A DNA stretch of 64,000 bases from Fulvia fulva (taxonomy: Eukaryota; Ascomycota; Dothideomycetes; Mycosphaerellales; Mycosphaerellaceae), in the NCBI RefSeq assembly GCF_020509005.1, contig NC_063012.1, positions 9,362,001 through 9,426,000 on the forward strand. The letters are read 5' to 3'. Numbering within the stretch: the stretch's first letter is position 1; each line of letters begins with the position of its first letter. Below, in pieces: positions 42,719 to 53,025 of the stretch. The notes under the pieces are model-generated. The model worked only from the letters and a program-made list of their open reading frames with translations, was not told the DNA's origin and made no database searches. A program made the position numbers and the translations under genes.

Positions 42719-43588
42719 ATGGACGAACGACCCATTGATGTTGTGGTCCGCTTCTCGACGTCGAACCCGGACATTATCCTCAACATTCCGAAGCCTGGCG
42801 CGATCTCGAACCTCGCAGTGAAACAGCGAATCCGCGCAGAACTCGAGCCTCCCGCGTCGACCTCCCGCCTGCGGCTGATCCATGCCGGTAAAGTACTGCA
42901 GGACGGTGCAGCGCTGTCAGGGAGCGTCAACGTCACGCCCGCGCCACCGTCACGCGGCGAGGAGAGGAAGAGCGCGAAAGCCAAAGGCAAGGAACCTTTG
43001 CGAGACATCAAGCCTACAGCTTCAAGAGTCTATATACACTGTTCGATTGGCGATGCGTTGTCAGCACTGGAGCTCGCGACAGAGGCCCGCAACGCTGAAG
43101 CAGCAGATGTTGCACTGGGAACAAAGGCTCTCCCGACGGACACGCCTGCAGATGTGGAAGCGTCCCAATGCAATGCATCAACCACGACTCCTGCCCCTCG
43201 AGGATTTGATCGTCTGCTCAGCGCTGGATTCTCTACAAGCGAGGTTGCTGCGCTACGTACCCAGTTCCTGGCTATCCAATCGCATACCCACACGCCAGAT
43301 ACCATGCCGACTGGACCGGATTTGCTTGCGCTAGAGGAGCGCTGGCTCGACAACACTTCAAACCCATCAGCTGGAGGCGGGGATGGTGATACTGGCGGCT
43401 TCGGGTCTGAAGATGCGGGAGGTCTCGAGGATATGCTGTACGGCAATCTTATTGGTTTCTTTTGGCCGATCGGCGCTATGTGTTGGCTGATGAGAGAGGA
43501 GGGGGTCTGGACGCGTCGACGACAAGTTGCTGTCCTCTCGGGATTCTTGGTTAACATCACGTTCGGCTTCCTTCGTGTTATGAATTAG
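42719..43588 (+). CDS. DSC3: DSC E3 ubiquitin ligase complex subunit 3
   Basis: Single exon, 289 residues. The N-terminus has a ubiquitin-like fold pattern (IDVVVRFSTSNPDIILNI, RLRLIHAGKVLQDG). The C-terminal domain carries GFDRLLSAGFSTSEVAALRT followed by two hydrophobic segments (about 240-262 and 270-288). This is the DUF2407 arrangement of fission-yeast Dsc3 and Aspergillus DscC. The Golgi DSC complex ubiquitinates SREBP-type transcription factors to trigger their cleavage under low oxygen or low sterol, and in other fungi clears orphan membrane proteins. Length is normal. Its stop overlaps the 3' end of the convergent RCC1 gene by 11 bp. Confidence 0.88.
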   Translation: MDERPIDVVVRFSTSNPDIILNIPKPGAISNLAVKQRIRAELEPPASTSRLRLIHAGKVLQDGAALSGSVNVTPAPPSRGEERKSAKAKGKEPLRDIKPTASRVYIHCSIGDALSALELATEARNAEAADVALGTKALPTDTPADVEASQCNASTTTPAPRGFDRLLSAGFSTSEVAALRTQFLAIQSHTHTPDTMPTGPDLLALEERWLDNTSNPSAGGGDGDTGGFGSEDAGGLEDMLYGNLIGFFWPIGAMCWLMREEGVWTRRRQVAVLSGFLVNITFGFLRVMN

Positions 43589-44798
43589 GCTGGGTCCCTT
43601 CGTGTTCGACCACGGTTATGAACGTGGTTTGCGGGCCTGCGCAGATTGATTCGGCGTTTGACAGCTGCTCTCCGTTCCAGGTCCTGGCTACTACCTCCCA
43701 GCTTGGCAGCCATGACTGGGCACTCGCCAACCCCAGCTGCCCGTGGCGATTATCGCCAGTGACGTAGACCTGGTGGTCTTCAGCTATCACAGCTATGTGG
43801 TTATCCCCAACCGCCATGTCCAGAACATCAGGCGCCTCGCCATCTCCACTGGGCAACTCCACGAGCGCGACTCCACTCTCACTGGCCGACTCGAGAGCGT
43901 GCAGGGGCTCCGTGCTGCCTGGCGTCGTATTACCCCATATGTATAGAGCGCCGTCTCGAGACAAAGCAGCACCGAGCCATCCTCCGCTGGCAATCTTGTC
44001 GATATGCAGACCTCCCAGAGCTTCCACTGCTCCAGGCTTATCGGCCGGAGTAGAGCCTTCGCCTGTCACTGGTCTTGCAAGTGTCTGGTATCTGGCATCT
44101 CCCCAGCTATAGACCTCTCCGCCGTCCATAAGCAGGACAAAGGTGCCATGATTCGCCACCAACTGCTTTGGCCGGCCAGGGAGCATGTGGTGACTGGGCG
44201 GATAGTTTTGCTCCGCGCTAGGATCTTCGAACCATTGTTTGAAAGATTGCACGTTCTCAAACTCCACTACATGGCAGAGCCGGCCATTCGGAGCCTGCTT
44301 GAATGAAAGCGCAATCCGATCATTTTGAGCTAACGCGATTGCGCCGATCAATGGAGAGCTCTCTTCGCTTTTGAGAACAAGTGGCATATGGGTATCAGAT
44401 GCTTGTGGCTCATTGACTAGGTAAAGCCTTCCTTGATCGTCCAGACAGCCCACAATGCCATTGTGGTCCCCAAACGAACTTCTCAACTGTACACCAGGGA
44501 ACGTCAATGGAGCAGAACAGCTGGGTGGATAATCCTGGTTGCCCATGCTGAAGACTTGCCCTGTTGCCAGAACTGTCGTACTCCAGCCGCTGAAAAGGAC
44601 CGTTGTACTGCTGCCGGCAGGACTGTCTATTTTGTTGGTAAAGATTCTGACATCGCCATCTCGGCCGAATAGCTGGTGGTGCGCATTGCAACCAGCGACC
44701 AACAGATGACTTCCACGTTTGGTCGAATTATCAACGGCTGCAGCACAGTTTGCATCATTTTCTGCTGCACGGACAGAAGCATCTGCCGTGCTGGCCAT
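43578..44798 (-). CDS. RCC1-repeat protein
   Basis: Single exon, 406 residues. Beta-propeller blades of the RCC1 type are visible: VAGCNAHHQLFG, VFSMGNQ, VYSWGDARYQTL, GWLGAALSRDGALYIWGN, VYVTGDNRHGQLG. Spacing suggests about five to seven degenerate blades. Fungal members of this size include Ats1-like and orphan RCC1 proteins; there is no evidence for Ran exchange activity, and the N-terminal 30 residues are low complexity without a nuclear signal. Stop TAA at 43578-43580 lies inside the Dsc3 coding end on the other strand. Confidence 0.82.
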   Translation of the reverse strand: MASTADASVRAAENDANCAAAVDNSTKRGSHLLVAGCNAHHQLFGRDGDVRIFTNKIDSPAGSSTTVLFSGWSTTVLATGQVFSMGNQDYPPSCSAPLTFPGVQLRSSFGDHNGIVGCLDDQGRLYLVNEPQASDTHMPLVLKSEESSPLIGAIALAQNDRIALSFKQAPNGRLCHVVEFENVQSFKQWFEDPSAEQNYPPSHHMLPGRPKQLVANHGTFVLLMDGGEVYSWGDARYQTLARPVTGEGSTPADKPGAVEALGGLHIDKIASGGWLGAALSRDGALYIWGNTTPGSTEPLHALESASESGVALVELPSGDGEAPDVLDMAVGDNHIAVIAEDHQVYVTGDNRHGQLGLASAQSWLPSWEVVARTWNGEQLSNAESICAGPQTTFITVVEHEGTQPNS

Positions 44799-45486
44799 GT
44801 CTTTGATGTGAAGTACCCGGGTCCAGCATGTACAATCGATCGCTCAGAAGCCCCCAGGGCAGGTGACAAATTTGATTGCCGCCGGGCGCTTCGACTTGCT
44901 ATTGAAGCAAAGACCTTTGCTTGAACACGCTGGCGTGCAGCTAAGTAGCAAGGCCGTACCGGTGCAGTCGAGCTTGCAGCGCGTCGCCTTAGGTGTCTTT
45001 TACGGCCATGCGGCGTTAAACAGCATTTCAAGAAGTAAAGTCGAGAACCAAGCCGGCAACGTACTTTGTCACCAGCCCTTGCCACCTCGACGCTGAAGAC
45101 TTGCAGTCAAAATCTTGTATGTTGCTGATGGCTCATCTATATGTGGAAGCTAGCGTGTAGGGTGCCGGTAAGTGGACAGGCACAGAAGAAGCGAGATCGC
45201 GAGCAGGAATCTTCACCCCGCTACCGGTCTCTTGCTGGCAGTGGTTAAGCAACGAATGCAGGTACAGTACCTGTTACTTGCCACAGCTTATGACGAGGCT
45301 CAAAACGGGGTTCTGGTTAGCAAAGGCGGGGCATGTTGACGTGTGTGTGTGTGAACAATGCTTGTCAGACATCTGCAAGATGAGGAGGAGACCCGCTGAT
45401 CCGCGTACAAAGTATGGCTGGTGAGAACTGAGAGCAAAGTGAGCATTTCTACATCTTCTCATACACTCCACATCAAAGCAGCCGAT
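44799..45486. other. Divergent intergenic
   Basis: 688 bp between the RCC1 start (-) and the hydrolase start (+). A GTGTGTGTGTGTG run lies near 45342-45353. Small frames here are not convincing. Confidence 0.5.
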
Positions 45487-46599
45487 ATGCCTAACACCAA
45501 GACTGTACGAGTCCCACATCTTGGTGGCGTTGATGCTGCCTACCAGATGCCCAAGCCGTATGACGGGAGCAAGCCAACACTGGTACTCGTCAACAGCTTC
45601 ACCACATCATCAGAACTGTACAGAAGCCAATATGCCAATGCTGAGCTCAACAATGCCATGAATCTCATCGCCATCGAATTGCTTGGTCATGGCCAAACGT
45701 AAGGTGTTGCATGCGATCTACAAACGACCGCTATTAAGCTCTACATGCAGGCGCACCAAGTCCGAAAACTTCACCTACTGGGACACTGCGATCAGTGAGT
45801 GTGGTCTTGATAAGGCCAACTGGCGCTGGTCGATGGCTGCTAATGCTCATCGTTACGCGAAGTGAGTCTGCAGGTTCTCGATGCTCTTAACATCAAAGGC
45901 AAGGTTTTCGTCCTCGGTACAAGCCAGGGAGGATGGATTTGCGTACGAATGGCGTTACTGGGGCCTGAAAAGGTACATTGAAGTCGTCGCAATCGACTCA
46001 CAAAACGCTAAGCAGGACTCAGATTGCCGGTATTATCCCTCTAGGCACATCGATGGACTATGAGAGTGAAAGGACAAGGCTGCTTGGCTGTTGGGATCCC
46101 CTCGATCCGCTCGCACAAAGCATCAACGAATGGACCACGAATGAGGTCACCCAGGACTTCAAGCCCTCCGAGGATTACTGCAACTTTTTGATCGACATCG
46201 GATTTGGCAAGGGTATATCTGCCGACGATCGGAAGTTCTGGATGTAGGTTCACACGACTGATCGTTGTGCCCACGCTTACATTACACAGTGACACAATCC
46301 AGTCAAATTATGCCGGTGATGACGGCCGACGCCGCGCTCGCATGGCGGCCATCAATTTGAGAGAGCGTGATGGTCTGCACAGCAGACTGTTCGACGTTCG
46401 TTGTCCTGTCTTGTGGATGCACGGCACATCCGATGCTGTCTATAGCGTTGCGAATGCGCAGGAGGAGATCAAGTTCTTTGTGAACAGCCCTGATGCAAAG
46501 TTGCAAGTCGTGCAGGATGGTCAGCATTTCTTGAGCTTCAGCCATCCGAAGGAAGTCGATGGTGCCCTGTTGGACTTTGTTGGCAGGTATAGCAAGTAA
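45487..46599 (+). CDS. Alpha/beta hydrolase
   Basis: Five exons: 45487-45698, 45751-45794, 45863-45972, 46023-46243 and 46290-46599; 298 residues. After splicing it shows the full alpha/beta-hydrolase layout: LVNSFTTSSELY near the oxyanion turn, ELLGHGQT, the nucleophile elbow GTSQGG (Ser106), MHGTSDAVYS (Asp244) and DGQHFLSFSHP (His275). Exon 2 is only 44 bp and intron 4 only 46 bp; phases agree throughout. Fungal relatives include esterases, epoxide-hydrolase-like and homoserine-acetyltransferase-like enzymes; substrate unknown. No signal peptide, so probably cytosolic. Confidence 0.88.
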
Positions 46600-46949
46600 G
46601 CGTAACAATGCATACCTCACTTCGCTGGTCCAAAGGCCATCCAAAGATAAAGCGTCCCACTGGTGCTCTGAAAACGCAGCTTCCGCTGATTGACCAGACC
46701 TGAGATCAAGCATATGCCGATGCCGAATATCATGGATGAAGAACATCGGAAAAGTGAAGATGCTTTCCTCACGCGAGGCATCACATGCCTCACTTTAGTG
46801 AGCCCCTTCCTTGCTGAATCGTGTGCAAATTTTGAGCTCACTTGTTGCGACAGAATTTCTCTATAGTGTACATGAAACACCGAACAACAACTACCATCGA
46901 CAAAGCGATTAGCTCCTTCTTACGCAACGAGTGACACGTTCGCACCAAC
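46600..46949. other. Intergenic
   Basis: 350 bp between the hydrolase stop and the next start. Nothing supported. Confidence 0.5.
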
Positions 46950-47583
46950 ATGCCACCAAAGACAGTCAAGAAGAAGAGCGGCGTCCATGACTTCGGCGGC
47001 GGCCCCAAAGGCAGTGCGAAGATAACGAAGACTGGCAAGACCAGCACTAATAAGACACCATTCTCCGGTACTAAGAGAAAGATCGGCCGGGTCATTTCCG
47101 ACAGCGCGAGATATGACGAGACTGAAGACAAACTCAAGGTGATTTCCGAAGTGTACGAGGTTGCTATTCGCAGCTAACAACTTGCTCTATAGAAGCGTAC
47201 CAAAGCTCAAGATGAGGATGAGGCAGCATATGAGCCTCCAGACGGACAGGATGATGCTGAAGAAGACTACTCGTGGACTGCCGCGTTCGACACGCCGGAC
47301 GAGTTGTCGGACGATGATGAGGACGATGAGAACGATGAGCTCTTTGAACCAGTCCCTCGCGGCTCAGGTTGGACATATAAGAAGGTCAAGGAGGATGGCG
47401 CCCACAAGGCTCGAGAGCAGGTGAGCAAGGAGACTCGCCAAGAGGGGTTCCTCAAGAGATTTGTAAGTGGTGTCTGCTTACCGAATGAGTGACTTGTTCA
47501 CTTGCTGATGGTAATCCGCGCAGGACAGAGACAACCTCAAGCTCGATGCTAAGATACTGTCGAGAGGGCTGATGAGGTCTTGA
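46950..47583 (+). CDS. Small charged orphan protein
   Basis: Three exons: 46950-47138, 47193-47462 and 47524-47583; 172 residues. The N-terminus is basic with Lys/Gly (MPPKTVKKKSGVHDFGGGPK). The middle is strongly acidic (DELSDDDEDDENDELFEP), and the end is helical and basic (KETRQEGFLKRF joined to DRDNLKLDAKILSRGLMRS). The introns are GTGATT...TAG and GTAAGT...CAG. A GAGCAG/GTGAGC string inside exon 2 looks like a donor, but reading through keeps the frame. I do not recognise the family; the basic-acidic-basic layout is common in nucleolar and chromatin proteins. Confidence 0.72.
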
Positions 47584-47804
47584 TTTGCTCGATGTAGAGT
47601 ATGCATCAATCAACGAGTGACTCGTTCTTGAGATAGAGTGGCCTCCTGTTTCGTACATGGGAATGACTGCCTGGCAGCAACTCTGCCTCGCAAAGTTGAC
47701 TTCGTGGTCTCACTCAGCCAGGCACCAGCTTTTACAATCTGTTGATATAATCCTGAATGCTCAGCACCTGAAGACTGACAGACCAGGACTCCAGGCACAC
47801 GCCT

Positions 47805-48617
47805 ATGGAGGATCGTTTCCCAGGAAGTTTGTCTTCGGAGAAGCACCAGCGTCACAGCACAATGCACCATCAGCTACAGTCAAACCTGTTGCGGCTACCA
47901 TCAGAGCTTCGAATTGCCATGTATGAATACATCCTCGACCATATCAAGACCCAGCCGTTGTACATCGCCAGAGATGTATGGACGTGGAAGAAGCCATGTA
48001 CAGCTCGGAGTCAACACTCGCGTGGATGGCGATTTCTCAATCTACTGCTAAGCTGTCGCCGAATTCACAACGAAGCAGCGGACACCCTATACCGCAAGCA
48101 CGGGCTTTGTCTCATCGTCGACTGCACACAAGACCTCAGCTCACAATGCCTGGTGCGCCGGCGAATCTGCCCGATAGAAGGTTATGCGAATGTCTTGAAG
48201 CGAGTCCATAGCATACGCTTGAAATTGTTCCTGACGGGAGAGCTTTGCCAGGCTAATGTGATAGTCGCCTTACTGTCTTGGATCAAGGCCGTCTTTGCGG
48301 AGCGACACACTCCGCTGGAGCGCATGACCGTGGAGTTCTGCGCCACTTGCTGGAAACTGGAGTGCAGGCCGACCGCTGTCATCTACACGGCACAAGGCTT
48401 GCGTGACCTTGCTCCTGCCCGATTCGAATTTCAGTGTGGGTTTAGTGGGATGGAGACGGAGGATGCCGTGATAGCATTGGCCGAACATGCGAACAAGAAG
48501 CGCCGGATACCAATCCAGCCGCTCTCGTCGGAGGAGGCTTTGGAGAGATTGTTGCAGGCATGGAGCAAGACTGTTCGCACAGGTATGTTGCATATCCAGG
48601 CACCGGAAGTGTGCTGA
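47805..48617 (+). CDS. LPSELR-type (F-box-like/2EXR-like) orphan
   Basis: Single exon, 270 residues. The block LRLPSELRIAMYEYIL (residues about 29-44) is the opening of a very large fungal group annotated as F-box-like or 2EXR proteins. It is followed by FLNLLLSCRRIHNEAADTLY, the matching second half. The rest (LKRVHSIRLKLFL, MTVEFCATCWKLE) has the usual beta-alpha pattern of the group. Members are mostly uncharacterised and highly expanded in plant-associated ascomycetes; an SCF-adaptor role is not shown. The start may be the Met at about residue 20 (MHHQLQSNLL). Confidence 0.7.
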   Translation: MEDRFPGSLSSEKHQRHSTMHHQLQSNLLRLPSELRIAMYEYILDHIKTQPLYIARDVWTWKKPCTARSQHSRGWRFLNLLLSCRRIHNEAADTLYRKHGLCLIVDCTQDLSSQCLVRRRICPIEGYANVLKRVHSIRLKLFLTGELCQANVIVALLSWIKAVFAERHTPLERMTVEFCATCWKLECRPTAVIYTAQGLRDLAPARFEFQCGFSGMETEDAVIALAEHANKKRRIPIQPLSSEEALERLLQAWSKTVRTGMLHIQAPEVC

Positions 48618-48804
48618 CGAAAGTAGATATGGCCACTTCCATAGCCCATCGGTGGCTCAGGACTAAGCTGTTCGCGTGATAGTACACTCGGTGCGGTCTG
48701 GAACTATGTCTTCAGTAGCATATCTATACATAAAAATCAAGCCTCGTATCTGAAATCGCTTGGAACACCTTTGACTCCATTATACCCTTCATGCCTCATC
48801 TGTC

Positions 48805-49536
48805 TCATCTGAACTTGCTGACAACTACAGCAATGATCAAGATGACCAGCACCGTGATGATAGCAACTGTGATGATCTTGTTGGTAGCCATTCTATTGAT
48901 GAGTCAGTGAATGAGCTTGCCTTATCACCATAAGCCGGGTAAGTACCTTCTCGCCATGCCCTTGAGCGTCTTGTTACTCCGATCCGTGTACCCTTCGCTT
49001 TCCAGCAGGGTCCCACGGGTGTGCTCTATTGTCTCGCGCTGTCTGCCCAGGTCGGCCAGAGTGTTCCTGCCAATATCCTCCGTCTCCAATGCTATCCGTT
49101 GCGATTCCCGTAACCTGCCACTTGAGCGTTCCAGCCTGTCCGTACCGCTCAGCAACTGTTGCCGTTGTTCGAGCTGATCGTCCTGTGTTGGGTTGTCGGT
49201 ATATCGCTTGCCGAATAGCGCCTGTCTGTCATCGTGCAGGCTCTTCAGCTTCCTCTTTGCCGCGTCCACATCGCTCTCATAGTTCCTGAAGCGCTGATTG
49301 ACCTTCACTTTCGATGCCTGTGGGATGTTCTGTTTCTCCAGCCTCATGGAGTCGAGCAATTCTTTGGCCTCCTCCAACGCTCGGTCAGCCTGGGCTATCG
49401 CTGCTTTCCGCGGCTCTCCTTGCAGCTCAGGGATCTGATCCAGCTTTTGCGATATGTCCGCCTGTACCAGCTTCAGCTCTGCTTCGTAGTTGCTGAACAG
49501 CTCCGAGCCGGCGTCGGTGTCGAGAGGATTTGCCAT
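48805..49536 (-). CDS. VTI1: Qb-SNARE Vti1
   Basis: Exons on the minus strand 49536-48947 and 48892-48805, 225 residues. An N-terminal three-helix domain (SELFSNYEAELKLVQADI) leads to a SNARE motif (RIALETEDIGRNTLADLGRQ with the zero-layer Gln, then TLLESEGYTDRSNKTLK). The second exon supplies the C-terminal membrane anchor (IITVAIITVLVILIIAVVV). Vti1 acts in Golgi-endosome-vacuole fusion in several SNARE complexes. The intron (GTACTT...TAG, 54 bp) separates cytosolic domain and anchor; without it the protein would be soluble. Confidence 0.95.
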
Positions 49537-50092
49537 GTTTGTAGAGCGGCGTGTAGACTGGAAAGGGAGATAAGGAGGCTTGCCGATACTTGGAAAGGCT
49601 ATCGAGTATCTTTAGTCGTCGCAGCGGATATGTGTTATGTCAGTCGGTATGGTTGGGTTGATGCCTCGGAGGACTACTACACCCCAAGATCACGAGCGAG
49701 AAGGATGCAGTCGCGACCATGTGGCGTTGGTGGCTGACAGACGAGAAAGGAAAGTCGCACCCACACTCAAGCTACCTACTCTACGTCGCACGTTCTTTCA
49801 CGTTGTACATATAGCTTACCAACGGTATTCACCCACTCAAGCTCTCACAACTCCCAGCGTGAGTCGGCGAGATGGCAGCGTACTGTCTCCACTGCCAGGC
49901 AACGCCACCGCCACACGCACGTGTCGGACAAAGTCCATAGACTCGCGGCAGGCGGCAGCTTACTGCATTCGGGCCTCGACTGCATCATGAGAGGCGAGTT
50001 CCTAATCCCAACCAACTCCGATCCTGCCTCGTTTCCTTATCCACTCCGTCTATCACTATCACTCGTAATGTCTTTCACTCTTCCAAGCGCAA
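49537..50092. promoter_or_regulatory. Divergent promoter, Vti1 / flavoprotein
   Basis: 556 bp between divergent starts. No specific motif recognised. Confidence 0.4.
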
Positions 50093-51844
50093 ATGCAGCT
50101 CTTCAGGCGTAAACAGCCTGAGGCTTCTCAGCCGAACAGCGCAAAGAAACGGGCTATGGATCGTAAGAAGATCGCCATTGTGGGCAGCGGCTGCGCTGGC
50201 TTGGGTGCTGCATGGGCTTTGAAGAATAGCAGCGAGCATGAGGTCCATATCTTCGAGAAGTCGGAGCGGTTGGGCGGTCATACCAATACCCAACTCTGGA
50301 AACATGGTTCCCAGTCAGTGCCTGTGGACACGGGGTTCATCGTCATGAATGCCGAAACGTATCCGAACCTGCTGCGATTCCTCGATGAAGTCGGTGTACA
50401 TCCAGTCGAGACAGAGATGACTTTTGGGGTAACTCGCGATCACGGTGCCTTCGAATGGTCTGGCGAGGCACGCGGCATATTCGCGCAGCGACGCAACCTT
50501 TTCAGGCCAAAGCACTGGCGGATGATTTTCGACATTATCCGCTTCAATCAGTTCGCCCTGGACTTGCTGGCCGATGAAGACGATGATGAGATTAGGTTTT
50601 CTGGGTTTTCTAAGCGCAGCAGAAAGCATGCAGCAGATATGACCATTGGCCAGTATCTTGAAAAAGCAGGATACTCGCAAGGTTTCTGCGATGACTACCT
50701 CATTCCCATGACTGCGGCTGTTTGGAGCACTTCTCCCGACAAGGCCAGCTTGGAGTTCCCAGCGCAGACGCTGGTACGCTTCATGTGGAACCATCACCTG
50801 CTATCGACTGTATCACAAAGACCTCCTTGGCTGACCATTCCGGGCGGCTCGCAGCGGTACATCGACGCCATTGTCAAGCAGTACCCAGAGGGTCGACTTC
50901 ATGTGCATACTTCATGCGAGGTTGCAAATATTCTACGTCCTGCTCGGCAAGGTGAAGGCCTCGTGACTGTCTCGTGGATCAATGCAAAGACAGGTCGTAT
51001 TGAAGGCGATGCTTTTGACCATGTTATTCTGGCTTGCCACGGCGATGAGGTCCTACCTTTACTTGCAAAGCACGGTGCTCCGCAACAGTCAGTATCATCG
51101 GCTCCGTCCAGCACGCGAAGCAAATCGACAAAGTCGAATGGATTCATCAAGTCCTCATCTGGTGTTCAATATGTTACGCAAGAAGAGCTTGACATCCTAT
51201 CGACCTTCCAGACCATCGAGAATGTTGCTTACCTGCATTCGGATCTTGACCTCATGCCGAAGCGACGCGAAGTCTGGACAGCATGGAATTATCTGGTGAA
51301 CTCAGCACCCTCAAAAATGTCTCACCCTGCAGGCGTCAGTCTGACCTACTGCATGAACATTTTACAGCACCTGTCAGAGGATACGTTTGGACCTGTGCTG
51401 GTCACCATGAATCCTTATCGCGAGCCTGACCCTCAACTGACACAGGGCAAGTTCGTGTATCGGCATCCCTTGTACACTGTTGAGGCTGTAAATGCTCAGA
51501 AGAGACTTGGGACAATCCAAAACCTTCGCGGCGTAAGCTATTGTGGTGCTTGGACTAAATATGGCTTCCACGAGGACGGCTTCAGTAGCGGCCTTCGAGT
51601 CGCCATCGAGCATTTAGGCGCACAGCTGCCATTTGAGTTCGTAGACTCAACATACAGTCGAGGCCACAAACCAGAGCTGTTCTGGAAAGACTATCTGCTT
51701 CGGCTGATATTGCTGGTATTGCTTCTTGTAATCAGGGTTGTGGAATGGTCGGCAGGACTGCCTGTAATCGCGTCACTGATAGGCGTTGCATCCAGCGTGG
51801 CAGGAATCATGCTCGACATTTGCGAGCATGTTGGCGTGATCTAG
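50093..51844 (+). CDS. COG2907-like FAD-dependent oxidoreductase, membrane-anchored
   Basis: Single exon, 583 residues. It has the dinucleotide-binding motif IAIVGSGCAGLGAAWAL (about residues 27-43) followed by the acidic end of beta-2 (HIFEKSERLGGHTNT), and later PVDTGFIVMNAETYPNL, IPMTAAVWSTSP and WLTIPGGSQRYIDAIV. A C-terminal flavin block (GVSYCGAWTKYGFHEDGFSS) completes the fold. This pattern is the predicted NAD/FAD-binding amine-oxidase-like group that in bacteria sits beside cyclopropane-fatty-acid synthase genes; the reaction is unknown. The last ~60 residues hold two hydrophobic segments (LLRLILLVLLLVIRVV and a second), so it is probably membrane-bound. Met22 (MDRKK) is an alternative start. 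Confidence 0.88.
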   Translation: MQLFRRKQPEASQPNSAKKRAMDRKKIAIVGSGCAGLGAAWALKNSSEHEVHIFEKSERLGGHTNTQLWKHGSQSVPVDTGFIVMNAETYPNLLRFLDEVGVHPVETEMTFGVTRDHGAFEWSGEARGIFAQRRNLFRPKHWRMIFDIIRFNQFALDLLADEDDDEIRFSGFSKRSRKHAADMTIGQYLEKAGYSQGFCDDYLIPMTAAVWSTSPDKASLEFPAQTLVRFMWNHHLLSTVSQRPPWLTIPGGSQRYIDAIVKQYPEGRLHVHTSCEVANILRPARQGEGLVTVSWINAKTGRIEGDAFDHVILACHGDEVLPLLAKHGAPQQSVSSAPSSTRSKSTKSNGFIKSSSGVQYVTQEELDILSTFQTIENVAYLHSDLDLMPKRREVWTAWNYLVNSAPSKMSHPAGVSLTYCMNILQHLSEDTFGPVLVTMNPYREPDPQLTQGKFVYRHPLYTVEAVNAQKRLGTIQNLRGVSYCGAWTKYGFHEDGFSSGLRVAIEHLGAQLPFEFVDSTYSRGHKPELFWKDYLLRLILLVLLLVIRVVEWSAGLPVIASLIGVASSVAGIMLDICEHVGVI

Positions 51845-51983
51845 ATGATGTAGATGGCAGTGGCAATACCAGACATAGATGTAGAAGTGTAGATACCCTT
51901 AGTTTCAAAGCCGATCTGCAGGACCCACCTTCAAACACACTTTCCTCCTTCTCAACTCGCACCACCCACACAAACCGCACAAC

Positions 51984-53025
51984 ATGCTTCCTCCTATACA
52001 ACCAGAGATACTGTCTGCCAACCCCAAGTTTGACGCGCTCTATCGCGACCTGTGCACCAACAAATTGGAACACGATGGCACTACCAGACTCGACGCGAAA
52101 GCACAAAAGGAGCACGATGCCATGGTGGATGAGCTAAGGAAGGCACGAGTCGCAAACGCGAAGCAAAATCTTGTCAGAGCGTACCTAAGGACTGTCTCGT
52201 TCCGTGGTGATGATCTTCCAGATGAGGTGTGAGCGATGTACTTGTTGCGACTGATCTTGATTAACAGACTGCTAGCTGCAAGAACTTGTTTCGATTATCG
52301 CTGCCACATTGCAAGCTCGGCTTGCAAAAGAAGACGCTCATCTTCTACGAGACGATGTGGACAAGTTCAAGGTATGTGCATGCTGTGGTACCATGATAGC
52401 AGCGGACTTCTGACCCTGCCACTAGGACAACATAGCCCTCATCGCCCTTGTGGTATCGCATGCTGCCGCAGAAGACATCACGGCTTTGGCTCGCATACAA
52501 TCGCCAGAACAAGCACTGGACTGGAGAGACATGCCAACTCGAATACGCGATAGGCAGACCAGTATCGCCAAGGCAGATGCTGAAATCGCGACCACACGCT
52601 TGAAGCTTGTGCACGAGGCTTCCGATCTACACCATCTTTATCGCAAAGTCATGGAAACAAGTATACGACTCCTGGAACAAACAATACACGGATCAGTCGC
52701 CCGAAGCACCAAAGCGAAAGCCGACTATCTTGCGACTGTGGCAGAGGGAATGAGCAGGAAGCTTCAACTCCAACACAGCCAGCTTATGAACCAGGTAGGG
52801 TCGTCCGAGCTGCAAGATGTCCTTCGCTCGAAATCCGACGATCTGGGTGGAGAAAGTATGACGCTACGCAGGAGAACCCGAGAGCTCGAGGAATATCTCG
52901 AGGAGTATAGGAAGGCTCAAGCAGTGGAGGGTCTGGCGGAGGAATACGCCGCAATACTGCGGGAAACGGATCAGGTTCAAGCCGATGTTGAGAGACTTCA
53001 TTCAGCAAGGGAGAAGCGCAACTGA
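51984..53025 (+). CDS. Coiled-coil orphan
   Basis: Three exons: 51984-52226, 52276-52371 and 52426-53025; 312 residues. Splicing gives LPDE joined to LQELVSIIAATLQARLAKED, then LLRDDVDKFKDNIALIALVV, all continuous helix. The C-terminal 150 residues form long heptad-like coiled coils (TTRLKLVHEASDLHHLYRKV, RTRELEEYLEEYRKAQAVEG). The introns (GTGTGA...TAG, GTATGT...TAG) have compatible phases. No enzymatic motif. Such coiled-coil proteins are often subunits of microtubule or kinetochore complexes such as augmin, but I cannot assign one. Confidence 0.75.
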
